Source: an uncultured Hyphomicrobiales bacterium (GTDB taxonomy: Bacteria; Pseudomonadota; Alphaproteobacteria; Rhizobiales; Beijerinckiaceae). Taken from it: a stretch of DNA of 64,000 nucleotides. A program made the translations under genes and the position numbers. The notes beneath the pieces were generated by a model. It searched no databases. It was given only the letters and a program-made list of their open reading frames with translations, and had not been told where the DNA came from. Positions 47,366 to 55,876 of the stretch are shown here, piece after piece. The first letter of the stretch is position 1; the number at the start of each line of letters is the position of its first letter. The stretch covers positions 1 through 64,000 of the forward strand of contig CAIOVE010000103.1 of the NCBI GenBank assembly GCA_903861645.1. The letters are read 5' to 3'.

Positions 47366-48115
47366 GTGCGAAGGCTTTGGCGCGGCGCGCTCATCCCCTT
47401 CCTCGTTCTGGCCGCATGGGAATTATCGGCGCGAACGGGCGCGCTCGCTTATGAATCGCTGTCCCATCCCTCGGCCATCGCGCGCGCCGGGCTGGCAGTG
47501 CTGCTCGACGGCTCCATCCTGCGCTCCACGTGGGAAACCTGTCAGTCCGCCTTGCTGGGCCTCGCGGTCGGCGCGGCGTTCGGCATCCTGCTCGGCGCGA
47601 TCCTCGGCCTGTCGAGCCTCGCCGCGCGCATGGCCGGCCCGACATTCGACGCGCTCCGCGCCATTCCCTCGGTCGCGCTGATGCCGCTGGGCCTGCTGAT
47701 GTTCGGCTGGGGCCTGTCGATGGAAGTCAGCGTCGTCGCCTACGCCTGTTGCTGGCCGATCCTCGTAAGCACCTGGGCCGCGGTGCGCGGCGTCGAGCCG
47801 CGCTTGCTGGAGGTCGCCGACGCGCTGGAAATGTCCTTCGCCGACAGACTGTTCAAGATCGTGCTGCCCGCGGCCTTCGCGCGCATCAACGTCGGCGTGC
47901 GTGTCGCGCTGGGCGTGGCGCTCGTCGTCGCCGTCACCGTGGAGATCGCGGTCAATCCGCGCGGCCTTGGCTACGCGCTCGTGCTCGCGCAACAATCGCT
48001 GAAGCCAGACCTGATGTTCGCGCAGATCGTCTGGCTGGCCCTGATCGGCTTTTTGCTCAACGCGCTCCTGCGCACGGTTGAAACGCCGCGCGCGAATGGC
48101 GGGGGCGAGACATGA
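47366..48115 (+). CDS. ABC importer permease, first of two
   Basis: A 249-residue permease with about six helices and the coupling loop LLEVADALEMSFADRLFKIVLPAAF. It starts with a GTG immediately after the ATPase stop codon, and its stop overlaps the second permease. Two different permeases for one ATPase suggest a heterodimeric channel, whereas most systems of this type use a single permease species. Confidence 0.87.
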   Translation: MRRLWRGALIPFLVLAAWELSARTGALAYESLSHPSAIARAGLAVLLDGSILRSTWETCQSALLGLAVGAAFGILLGAILGLSSLAARMAGPTFDALRAIPSVALMPLGLLMFGWGLSMEVSVVAYACCWPILVSTWAAVRGVEPRLLEVADALEMSFADRLFKIVLPAAFARINVGVRVALGVALVVAVTVEIAVNPRGLGYALVLAQQSLKPDLMFAQIVWLALIGFLLNALLRTVETPRANGGGET

Positions 48116-48873
48116 AGACGATCATGCGTTTCCTGCCGCCTGTACTCTTCGCCGCTGGGCTCCTTGCCCTCTGGTACGTCGCGACGGACCTGCGGCTTGT
48201 GTCGCCCGTGTTTCTGCCAACCCCCGCGCGAACCTTCGATGAAATCGCTTCGCGTTTCGCCGATGGCTCCATCTGGGCGTCGATTGGCGCCACGGTCTGG
48301 CGCATGGTTCTCGGCTGGCTGCTCGCCTCGCTGGTCGGCGTCGCGCTTGGCGCCGCGATCGGCCTGACGCCGCTGGCGCGCGACCTGCTTGAACCCACGC
48401 TTGAGTTTTTGCGCCCCCTCCCGGCCTCCGCGATGATCCCCGTGGCCATCCTTTTTTTCGGGCTCTCGGAGGAGATGGCGGTTTCCGTCATCGCCTTCGG
48501 TTCGATCTGGCCCGTGCTGATGTCGAGCATATTCGGCTTTGGATCGGTGCGCGTGCGACTACGGGAAGTCTCCTCCCTGCTTGGCCTGACCCGCTGGGAG
48601 TTCCTGCGCAAGATCGCCGCCCCCTCGGCCATGCCGGATATTCTCTCGGGCATGCGCTCGGGCCTGGCGATTTCGCTCATCCTCGCGGTCGTCACGGAAA
48701 TGCAGGCGTCGCTGCCCGGCCTCGGACGCGATATCTTTCTGGCGCAGCGCAGCTTCCGCGGCGCGGAGCTTTACGCGGGCCTGATCATGCTCGGCGTGAT
48801 AGGCGTCCTCATCAATCACGGCCTGCAACTGGCCGAGCGTCGCCTGCTGCGGTGGCGTCCCGGCCGCGCGTGA
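48112..48873 (+). CDS. ABC importer permease, second of two
   Basis: A 253-residue permease with six predicted helices and the coupling loop LREVSSLLGLTRWEFLRKIAAPSAMPDIL. It overlaps the first permease by ATGA, so the two are made together. It is related to but distinct from its partner. Confidence 0.87.
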   Translation: MKTIMRFLPPVLFAAGLLALWYVATDLRLVSPVFLPTPARTFDEIASRFADGSIWASIGATVWRMVLGWLLASLVGVALGAAIGLTPLARDLLEPTLEFLRPLPASAMIPVAILFFGLSEEMAVSVIAFGSIWPVLMSSIFGFGSVRVRLREVSSLLGLTRWEFLRKIAAPSAMPDILSGMRSGLAISLILAVVTEMQASLPGLGRDIFLAQRSFRGAELYAGLIMLGVIGVLINHGLQLAERRLLRWRPGRA

Positions 48874-48934
48874 AAACTGTTTGCCGCCCGCCTTGCAACT
48901 GTTAGGCTCGCGGCAACAAAACGGGGAGAAACGC

Positions 48935-49846
48935 ATGCTCAGGGCGCTGTTGTCAGGGTTCGTCGTCGCGGTGTTGGCCACGTCCGCGCCACGCGCGGAA
49001 CCGGTGAAATTGACCATCGGTCATCCCGTCGCCTCGGACTTCCTCGCGACCTATGTCGCCAAGGAAAAAGGCTTCTTCGAAAAACACAACATCGACGCGA
49101 CCCTGACCAAGATTCCCGTCATCACGGTCGTGCCGCAGGCGTTGATTTCCAACAGCCTGCAAATCGGCGCCACGACGCTCGGCACGGCCCTGCAGGCCAT
49201 CGACGCGGGGCTCGATCTCAAGCTCGTCGCCGGAGCCGGGCGCATGGTCAAGGGTTCGCCCTTCATCAGCCTGATGGCCCGCAAGGATCTCGTCATCGAA
49301 AAACCCGCCGATCTCGAAGGCAGAAAGGTCGGCGTGCCCGGCGCCGGCAGCTTCATGGAGCAATTCCTGCGTGAATGGATGCTCAACGCCAAGGCCGACG
49401 CGAAAAAGACGACATTCGTCGAGGCGCCGCTGCCACAACTGCCGGACATGCTGAAGGCGGGCACGGTCGACGCCGTTCTGATCGTCGAGCCCATGCGCTC
49501 GATGATCGTCAACACGGGCATCGGCAAGGTCGGGGCCGAGTATATCAACGAGATCGATCCCAACGTTCTCGTCTCCGCCTACATGGTCACCGGCGATTGG
49601 GCCGCGCGCAACGCCGAAACCATTCGTAACTTTCGCGCCGCGCTCGACGAGGGTCTCGCCTACATCAACTCGGGCGCCGCGGACCTGAAGGACATCGAAA
49701 AGAAAACCATAGGGTTCAACTCGCCGCGTCTCGCGACCTTCGACAACAAGGTCACGGCCGATGACCTCAAGGTCTTCATCAAGATCGGAGCGGACCTGCG
49801 CATTTACCGCACGACATTCGATGTCAATGGCATCATCGTCAAATGA
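48935..49846 (+). CDS. ABC importer substrate-binding protein (NMT1/SsuA-like)
   Basis: A 303-residue periplasmic protein with a Sec signal (FVVAVLATSAPRA), then VKLTIGHPVASDFLATYVAKEKGFFEKHNID, the standard opening of nitrate/sulfonate/thiamine-precursor binding proteins. DLEGRKVGVPGAGSFMEQFLREW marks the hinge domain. GGGGAGAA precedes the ATG. It completes the importer and lies 88 bp before the PQQ alcohol dehydrogenase, so importer and dehydrogenase may serve the same substrate. Confidence 0.87.
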   Translation: MLRALLSGFVVAVLATSAPRAEPVKLTIGHPVASDFLATYVAKEKGFFEKHNIDATLTKIPVITVVPQALISNSLQIGATTLGTALQAIDAGLDLKLVAGAGRMVKGSPFISLMARKDLVIEKPADLEGRKVGVPGAGSFMEQFLREWMLNAKADAKKTTFVEAPLPQLPDMLKAGTVDAVLIVEPMRSMIVNTGIGKVGAEYINEIDPNVLVSAYMVTGDWAARNAETIRNFRAALDEGLAYINSGAADLKDIEKKTIGFNSPRLATFDNKVTADDLKVFIKIGADLRIYRTTFDVNGIIVK

Positions 49847-49934
49847 TCCGCGCCCGCGCGGCGCAAGGCCCGCGTAAAAATTCATAAGCCCGCGTCGAAC
49901 TCAATGATCGCGAGCGAACACAAGGGAGAAAGTC

Positions 49935-51653
49935 ATGACGTCATCAACCCTCAAGACGGCGCGCCGCGTCGCGCTCGCGACAACCATGCTGATCGGCGCG
50001 CCGGCTCTCGCCGCCGAGGTCACATTTGAACGTCTGGTCAACGCGGACAAGGAGCCGCAAAACTGGCTGATGAACCATCGCACCTACGATGGTCAGCGCT
50101 TTTCGCCCCTCACGCGGATCAACAAGCAGAACGCCGGGTCCATCCATCTTGCCTACGCGGTGGCGCTTGGCGGCTCGGCCGTCAATGAAAACATCGAGGC
50201 GACGCCGCTTGTCGAGGATGGGTTCCTCTATATCGTCGACCAATGGGCCATCGTCTACAAGATCGACGTGCGCTCCGGCGATCAGGGCCGCATCGTCTGG
50301 CGCATGGACCCCGGTCAGGAAAAGCCGCCGACATGGTCCAATCGCGGCGTCGCGCTCTGGGGCAATTACGTCATCTCCGTCGCGGGCTGGCCGTCGCGCG
50401 TGATCGCGACCAACAAGGACACCGGCAAGGTCGTCTGGGAAACCAACATGCAGGACCAGCCCGCGGTGGAACTCACCGCGGCGCCGCTGATCGTCAATGA
50501 CAAGGTCGTTATCGGCGCCTCGGGCGGCGACCGCGGCGCGCGCGACTGGCTGGCGGGGCTCGACGCGGCGACGGGCAAGGTCGCATGGAAGAAGTTCACC
50601 GTGCCGGCGCCGGGCGAGCCGGGCAGCGAAACCTGGAAGGACAAGAACAACGCCTGGCAGACGGGCGGCGGCTCCATGTGGACCACCGGCACCTACGATC
50701 CGCAATCGAACCAGATTTTCTGGGGCACCGGCAATCCCGTGCCGATGTTCGACCCGACCTATCGCCCCGGCGACAATCTGTTCACGAACAGCATCATTTC
50801 GTGGAACCCCGCCGACGGCAAGATGAACTGGTATCACCAGTATCTGCCGGGCGATGGCTGGGACTATGATTCCATCTCCACGCACATCGTCATCGACGCG
50901 ATGGTCAACGGTCAGCAACGCAAGCTGCTGACGCAGTCCAACCGCAACGGCCACGTCTATACGATGGAAAGCGCGAACGGTCAGATGATCGTCGCCAAGC
51001 CCTATACGGAAGTGAACTGGACGAAGGGCATCGATCAGAAGACCGGCAAGCCCGTCGACTATGTCGCGGGCGCCGATCGTCAGATGTACGCCGGCGTCGC
51101 GACCGCCACGCTGGAACATAACAGCGTGCGGCAGTGCCCGAGCCTGAACGGCGGAAACAATTTCTGGCCGTCGAGCTATAGCCCGCGCACCAAACTGCTC
51201 TACATCCCCTCCGACGCCGGTTGCGACGAGTTGAAGATCGACCCGAAACTGTCGAACCCCGCGGGCGTCTGGAAGGGCGGCGTCTACACGCAAACCGAAC
51301 GCTTCGAGAGCGACATCGTCGCCTTCGATCCATTGAAGGGCGAGGTGGTGAAGAAGATTCGCTTCCCCTTCCCCAATCACGCCGGCACAGTGACGACGGC
51401 GGGCGGCCTCGTCTTCGCGGGCTTCTCGGATGGCACCTTCGCCGCCTTCGACGACGAGACCCTGGAAACAAAATGGAAGATCAACATGGGCGCCGGCTTC
51501 ACCGCGCCGCCCATGACATTCGCGGTCAACGGCAAGCAATATGTCGCGATTTCCACGGGCCTTTCGACCATCGCCCGCAAGATGCTCGGCAAATCGCCGG
51601 AAACCTCGGAAATGCGCAACTCGACCGTGCTCTACGTGTTCACCGTTGATTGA
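49935..51653 (+). CDS. PQQ-dependent alcohol dehydrogenase, predicted lanthanide-type, lacking the vicinal Cys pair
   Basis: A 572-residue periplasmic quinoprotein with an N-terminal signal peptide (cleavage near 27) and an eight-bladed propeller of W-motifs. Metal and catalytic positions can be read against methanol dehydrogenase: Glu179, Asn267 (GTGNP), Arg337 (NRNGH) and Asp310 in WDYD. The residue two after the catalytic Asp is Asp312; Asp here marks lanthanide-dependent enzymes (XoxF, PedH), while calcium enzymes have Ala or Ser. The adjacent-cysteine disulfide that caps PQQ is replaced by Pro-Pro before WSNRG (about 131-132). No cytochrome or MxaJ-like gene follows. It is a single-gene unit ending in a strong terminator. 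Confidence 0.88.
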   Translation: MTSSTLKTARRVALATTMLIGAPALAAEVTFERLVNADKEPQNWLMNHRTYDGQRFSPLTRINKQNAGSIHLAYAVALGGSAVNENIEATPLVEDGFLYIVDQWAIVYKIDVRSGDQGRIVWRMDPGQEKPPTWSNRGVALWGNYVISVAGWPSRVIATNKDTGKVVWETNMQDQPAVELTAAPLIVNDKVVIGASGGDRGARDWLAGLDAATGKVAWKKFTVPAPGEPGSETWKDKNNAWQTGGGSMWTTGTYDPQSNQIFWGTGNPVPMFDPTYRPGDNLFTNSIISWNPADGKMNWYHQYLPGDGWDYDSISTHIVIDAMVNGQQRKLLTQSNRNGHVYTMESANGQMIVAKPYTEVNWTKGIDQKTGKPVDYVAGADRQMYAGVATATLEHNSVRQCPSLNGGNNFWPSSYSPRTKLLYIPSDAGCDELKIDPKLSNPAGVWKGGVYTQTERFESDIVAFDPLKGEVVKKIRFPFPNHAGTVTTAGGLVFAGFSDGTFAAFDDETLETKWKINMGAGFTAPPMTFAVNGKQYVAISTGLSTIARKMLGKSPETSEMRNSTVLYVFTVD

Positions 51654-51675
51654 TTGAACGAGCGCTTAAGCAACG

Positions 51676-51704
51676 GCGGCGACCCGCGTGGTCGCCGCTT
51701 TTTT
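51676..51704 (+). terminator. Rho-independent terminator after the PQQ dehydrogenase gene
   Basis: A perfect 9-bp stem (GCGGCGACC and GGTCGCCGC) with a five-base loop is followed directly by a run of six T. It lies 23 bp after the dehydrogenase stop codon. It is the clearest intrinsic terminator in the window. Confidence 0.9.
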
Positions 51705-51841
51705 ATTTCGCGCGCGTTGACGCTCCATGACCAGACCGTCGCCGGCAAGCCAAGCGGATACGTTCGTCCCGCCCCGAGGATTGCCAATCAATTTGAATCA
51801 TCGATAGTTTGGTCGCCATCAGGACCGGCTCCGGAGGTTTC

Positions 51842-52462
51842 GTGCTCGATCTCTATTTCTTCACGACCGACAATGGCTACAAGGCGCGTCAGGGCGTCGA
51901 GGAATCTGGTCTCCCCTACCGGATCAGGCTGATCAACATTCGCCAGCGCGAACAGTTCGCGCCTGATTATCTGAAGATCAGCCCTGGCCACAAGATTCCC
52001 GCGCTCGTTGATCCGGATGGTCCCGGCGGATCGCGCATCAGCCTGTGCGAGTCCGGCGCCATCCTGAAATACGTCGGTGAAAAAGCCGGCAATGGCATTT
52101 ATCCGACCGATCCACTGGCGCGCCTGAAGGTTGAGCAATGGCTATTCTGGGGCTCGGCGACCTTCACCACCCTCGCCCAGCAATTCGGATTCTTCATCCG
52201 CCGAAATCCCGAGGACGTGCCCGCCGCCAAGCGCCATTACACCACCGTGCTGCGCGACATGCTGGGCACGCTCGAAACACATCTGGCCGATAACGAATAT
52301 GTCGCCGGCGCCTTCTCGGTCGCGGACATATCGATCTATCCCGACGTGCATCTGCACGGGGTCAACGATATCGGGCTCGCGGAATATCCAGCCGTTCGCC
52401 GCTGGCATGACGCGATCGAGGCGCGGCCCGCGACGCAACGCGCCTGGGGGCCGCATCAATGA
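51842..52462 (+). CDS. Glutathione S-transferase family protein (Nu/YfcG-like)
   Basis: A 206-residue GST: FFTTDNGYKARQGVEESGL, GHKIPALVDPDG (cis-Pro), CESGAILKYVGEK and WLFWGSATFTTLAQQ in the helical domain, as in YfcG-like enzymes. I place the start at a GTG (51842) with CGGAGG just ahead. It resembles the GST at 29071 in type. It stands alone and converges with sspB. Confidence 0.83.
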   Translation: MLDLYFFTTDNGYKARQGVEESGLPYRIRLINIRQREQFAPDYLKISPGHKIPALVDPDGPGGSRISLCESGAILKYVGEKAGNGIYPTDPLARLKVEQWLFWGSATFTTLAQQFGFFIRRNPEDVPAAKRHYTTVLRDMLGTLETHLADNEYVAGAFSVADISIYPDVHLHGVNDIGLAEYPAVRRWHDAIEARPATQRAWGPHQ

Positions 52463-52496
52463 AGCCGGGCGAAGCGCGCGCGACTTAAACAGCCGA

Positions 52497-53114
52497 TCAG
52501 GTTTTCTTGCGGAAGGCGTCGATCGAAATGATCTTGGCGTCGCCTTCCTGCGCGGGCGCGGGAGCGTCGTCGGGCTTTTCGGCCTTCTGCTTGGTGGCGG
52601 GAACCGAACGCGGCTGCGGCGCCGGCTTGACCTCGGCGGGCTCGGAGCCCGCGCCGCGCGGCGGCTTGTCGGCGACACGCGGCGGCAGCTTCGGCTGCGA
52701 CTTGCCGCCGGGCTTTTTCATCGGCGTTTCATCGTTGGCGCCGACTTCCGGCTCGGGTTCCTGCAAGGCGAACTTGAGGCCGAATTCAACGGACGGATCG
52801 GAGAATCCCACCACCGCGTCGAAGGGAATGACCAGCTTTTCGGTCACGCCGGAGAACATCAGCGCGACCTCGAAGGCGCGCTCGCTGACCGACAAATCCC
52901 AGAACTGATGCTGGAGAACGATCGTCATTTCCTCGGGGAAACGCGCCAGCGTCCGCGAGGAGAGCTTCACGCCGCGCGCGTCCGTGCGGAACGTGATGTA
53001 GAAATGATGATCGCCGGGCAAGCCATTGCGCGCCGCGTCCGTGAGCACCTTGCGCACCACGCCGCGCAGGGCCTCCTGCACCAGAAGATCGTAACGGATT
53101 TCATCTTTTGACAT
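52497..53114 (-). CDS. sspB: SspB, ClpXP adaptor for ssrA-tagged proteins
   Basis: A 205-residue alphaproteobacterial SspB. The substrate-binding domain fills about residues 5-125 (IRYDLLVQEALRGVVRKVL, LPGDHHFYITF, FPEEMTIVLQHQFWDL). A Pro/Ala/Lys-rich linker follows, and the C-terminal ISIDAFRKK is the peptide that docks on ClpX. It delivers tmRNA-tagged polypeptides to ClpXP. The ATG at 53114 matches the family N-terminus although its ribosome site is weak. The tmRNA gene itself lies about 250 bp upstream on the same strand. Confidence 0.93.
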   Translation of the reverse strand: MSKDEIRYDLLVQEALRGVVRKVLTDAARNGLPGDHHFYITFRTDARGVKLSSRTLARFPEEMTIVLQHQFWDLSVSERAFEVALMFSGVTEKLVIPFDAVVGFSDPSVEFGLKFALQEPEPEVGANDETPMKKPGGKSQPKLPPRVADKPPRGAGSEPAEVKPAPQPRSVPATKQKAEKPDDAPAPAQEGDAKIISIDAFRKKT

Positions 53115-53364
53115 GCAAGGTCCGCGTGCTGCCTGCCGGGCGCGCCCGACGCGTTTGAGAATAGCCTGATTCAACTAGCCGAGCCATGGTCGGCTTGCAA
53201 TCGGCGGCTGCCCGACGTGCGCAACGCGGCGTTATTTTCAAGCCACGATTTTATCCCGATCGGGGAAGGCCGCGACGCGCCCACGGGCCATGGAGCGCCC
53301 GGATGGCCGACGGAGCCGCCATGCAACGACATGAATGCGGCCCATTACCTTATCAGGCAGGAGA

Positions 53365-53683
53365 AAGTGGAGGCTTCTGTTGCCAGGCGCCTCCGGGCCC
53401 CGCCTTAGAGTGCTACCCCTAAGGACTTGGTTTCCGATTCCAGCACCGCATTACGCGGCGAGGGCCTCGGGAGCATAGTTGTCATTGGCAACTATAGGTT
53501 TGACCCGATAACGGCGGTATCATGCCGGGCAAAAGCACACCCTTTACACCCCTCGTCGATCCTGTTTCGCCCCCGCCACAACCCAACCGGCGTTGGGCTC
53601 TGGTGGAGGCGCCGGGTACCGCCCCCGGGTCCGAAAGGCTTATTCCGATGACCGTTTATCGCCATAGTCTCCCTTGCGAGAGC
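53365..53683 (-). ncRNA. ssrA: Transfer-messenger RNA (tmRNA), circularly permuted two-piece form
   Basis: Read on the minus strand, the acceptor piece comes first and ends GGCGCCTCCACCA (CCA at 53603-53601). A short intervening segment follows, then the coding piece starting GGGGGCGAAAC at 53574. Its first seven bases pair with CGCCTCC of the acceptor piece, with one G-U. The tag frame runs from 53489 to 53451 and encodes ANDNYAPEALAA with a TAA stop. The coding piece ends in a GC-rich hairpin (GGAGGC...GCCTCC) near 53369. This permuted order is diagnostic of alphaproteobacteria. The 5' and 3' ends are approximate. tmRNA rescues stalled ribosomes and tags products for ClpXP. Confidence 0.93.
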
Positions 53684-53689
53684 ACGCTC

Positions 53690-53718
53690 AATATAGGGCG
53701 CGCCCCCTCGTATTGAAA
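53690..53718 (-). promoter_or_regulatory. Predicted promoter of ssrA
   Basis: On the minus strand TTTCAA and TATATT are separated by exactly 17 bases, with the -10 element matching the housekeeping consensus in five of six positions. The predicted start near 53683 is just before the first structured part of the acceptor piece. Confidence 0.5.
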
Positions 53719-53768
53719 GGGCAATCGACCGGCGACGCGACGATTGCCGCCACGGGCGTCCCGAAGGC

Positions 53769-54815
53769 TCAGAGATCCCTGAGTTTCGGCATGACCTCGC
53801 GCCCGAAGAGTTGCAGCGAGCGCAACGCGTCCGGCAGGCTCAGCGTGCCGAAAAACATGTATCCCAGCAGGTAGTTGATACCGAGTTCACCCACCTGCGC
53901 CTCGATCTTCCGGCGCACGGTTTCAGGCGATCCGGCGATGACCATGCCATTGGCCTCGCACGCCTCGAAGTCGATGCCGCGATGGACATTCAACCGGCTG
54001 GTGAACTCCGTCGATCCATTGAGATTACGAATCCAGTTCAACGATTTCAGATGATGCTCGAAGGCGGGCTTCATGATGCGGCGCGCCTCGGCGTCCGTGT
54101 CGGCGACGACAATGTGCCGCAACAGGCCAATCGCCGCCCCGCCGCGGAACTCGGGCTTGGGTTGGGCGGCCGCGCCGCCGCGCTTGGCCAGCGCCGCGCG
54201 ATAGGCGTCGATATTGCCCTTGGCGTGTTCGGTGCCGCCATTCGCGGTGAAATGCATGCCCTGTTCGCCGGCGAAGGTCGCGCCGATGGCGTTGGACGAG
54301 CCATACCAGAAGGCCGGGTGCGGCGCCTGCAACGGCCGCAGCGCCATCGGCACGTCCTTGTAGGTGTAATACTTGCCCTCGTAGGTCAGCGTTTCAGACG
54401 TCAGCCCCTTCTGGAGACAGGCGTAGGCGTCGAGAAATATCTCGCGCGAATCCTCGTGCGCCACGCGATGATAATTCAGCTCGAAAGGCGACACGCCGCG
54501 CCCGACGCCAACCTCGATCCTGCCCCGGCTCAGATGATCGAGCATGCAGATTTCCTCGATCAGGCGCAGCGGCGAGTAGAGCGGCAGCAGATAGACCAGC
54601 GGCCCAAACCGCAGGTTTTTCGTCAGCCGCGCCAACGCGCCCATGTAAACGCCGGGCACCGGCACGGCGTTCAGCGGCGTGCAGTGATGCTCCGCCAGAT
54701 GCAGCGCGTAAAAATCCATCTGGTCGGCGGCGATCGCGAACTCCAATCGTTCGTCGAAGGTCGTGGCGAGCGGCCGGTCGGCTTGCTCGATGTGATCGAA
54801 AAGACCGAATTTCAT
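53769..54815 (-). CDS. LLM class flavin-dependent oxidoreductase (luciferase-like)
   Basis: A 348-residue luciferase-fold flavoprotein starting MKFGLFDHIEQADRPL, with YALHLAEHHCTPL after the second strand and RIEVGVGRGVSPFEL in the middle, typical of the alkanal-monooxygenase-like branch. No flavin reductase is near. It resembles the other family member at 25293 only at the fold level. It precedes no obvious partner; the ssrA gene starts beyond its 3' end. Confidence 0.85.
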   Translation of the reverse strand: MKFGLFDHIEQADRPLATTFDERLEFAIAADQMDFYALHLAEHHCTPLNAVPVPGVYMGALARLTKNLRFGPLVYLLPLYSPLRLIEEICMLDHLSRGRIEVGVGRGVSPFELNYHRVAHEDSREIFLDAYACLQKGLTSETLTYEGKYYTYKDVPMALRPLQAPHPAFWYGSSNAIGATFAGEQGMHFTANGGTEHAKGNIDAYRAALAKRGGAAAQPKPEFRGGAAIGLLRHIVVADTDAEARRIMKPAFEHHLKSLNWIRNLNGSTEFTSRLNVHRGIDFEACEANGMVIAGSPETVRRKIEAQVGELGINYLLGYMFFGTLSLPDALRSLQLFGREVMPKLRDL

Positions 54816-54905
54816 GACTTCCTCCCAAGGAATTGATCGACGATGGCGTCGATCATGACTCGCCCCGGCGCCACGCGCGACGCGACATACAAGCGCGGTT
54901 GCGGC

Positions 54906-55865
54906 TTATTCCGCGCGCACGCCCGCCTGCTTGATCACGTCGCCCCATTTTTTCGCCTCCGCGGCGACAAAGGCGTCGGCCTGTTTCTGGTCGAGTTGCA
55001 TGGGAAAGGCGCCCGCGGCGGCGAACCCCTTGTCGAGCACGCCGCTCTTAATGACGGCGTTCACGTCCGCGTTGAATTTCTCGACGATGTCCATGGGCGT
55101 CTTCGACGGCATGTAGAACGCGACCACGCTCACCGCCTCGAGATCGCCGATGCCGTTTTCGTTGACGGTCGGCACGTCGGGCAATTCAGGGATGCGCCTG
55201 GCCGTCGCGATGGCGACGCCCTTCACGGTCTTGCCCTTCACCTGCTCGAAGGCGCCTGGAAGCGCCACCCACGCCAGCGGCACCTGCCCGCCCATCGTCG
55301 CCGTCACCGCGGGCGCGGCGCCGGTGAAGGGAACATGCGGCACATTGACCTTGTTCATGATGCGGAAAATCAACTCGCCGGTCAGGTGCGGCGTCGTGCC
55401 GATGCCCGCCGAACCATAGGTGAAATTCTCCGTTTTCGCGGCGTCGACGATTTCCTTCAGCGTGTTCTGCTTGAGGTTGGGGGACGCCACGAGAATATTG
55501 GGCGACGAGGTCGCCACGGCCGCCGTGTGAAAATCGCTGAGCGCGTAGCCGGGCTTGTCGTAAAGCGTCAGATTGACCGAAAACGCGCTGGTGGAAACAA
55601 GGATTGTGTAACCATCGGGATCGGCGCGGGAAACCGCCTGCGCGCCGACATTGCCGCCGCCGCCGGCCCGATTTTCCACAATGACGGATTGTCCCCACTT
55701 TTCCTGCAATTGCAGCGCGAGCAAACGGGCGACGATATCGGCGGGCCCCGCCGGCGCGAAGGCGACGACGAAACGAACGTTCCGCTGCGGCCACGTCGTC
55801 TGCGCGTTGGCGGCGCTCGAAAGGGCCGTCATGGCGGCGAGGGCAAGTCCGGCGGCGCGAAGCAT
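54906..55865 (-). CDS. Bug-type (tripartite tricarboxylate transporter) periplasmic binding protein
   Basis: A 319-residue Bug/TctC protein. It has a Sec signal (AALSSAANA-like, cleavage near 22), VRFVVAFAPAGPADIVARLLA, VENRAGGGGNVGAQ and YGSAGIGTTPHL, all family hallmarks. The start at 55865 gives a proper signal peptide. It is 11 bp after the polysaccharide deacetylase gene, so the two are probably cotranscribed. No TctA/B membrane genes are present. Confidence 0.87.
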   Translation of the reverse strand: MLRAAGLALAAMTALSSAANAQTTWPQRNVRFVVAFAPAGPADIVARLLALQLQEKWGQSVIVENRAGGGGNVGAQAVSRADPDGYTILVSTSAFSVNLTLYDKPGYALSDFHTAAVATSSPNILVASPNLKQNTLKEIVDAAKTENFTYGSAGIGTTPHLTGELIFRIMNKVNVPHVPFTGAAPAVTATMGGQVPLAWVALPGAFEQVKGKTVKGVAIATARRIPELPDVPTVNENGIGDLEAVSVVAFYMPSKTPMDIVEKFNADVNAVIKSGVLDKGFAAAGAFPMQLDQKQADAFVAAEAKKWGDVIKQAGVRAE

Positions 55866-55876
55866 GGCGGGCGACC

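Noticed and set aside
48935-49846. MxaJ/XoxJ-type partner of the PQQ dehydrogenase
   Set aside because: The protein has the opening of NMT1/SsuA-type ABC binding proteins and directly follows two permeases and an ATPase, so it belongs to the importer.
53186-53716. Short plus-strand protein frames between sspB and the luciferase-like gene
   Set aside because: They lie on or antisense to the tmRNA gene, whose acceptor stem and tag frame on the minus strand fully explain the sequence.
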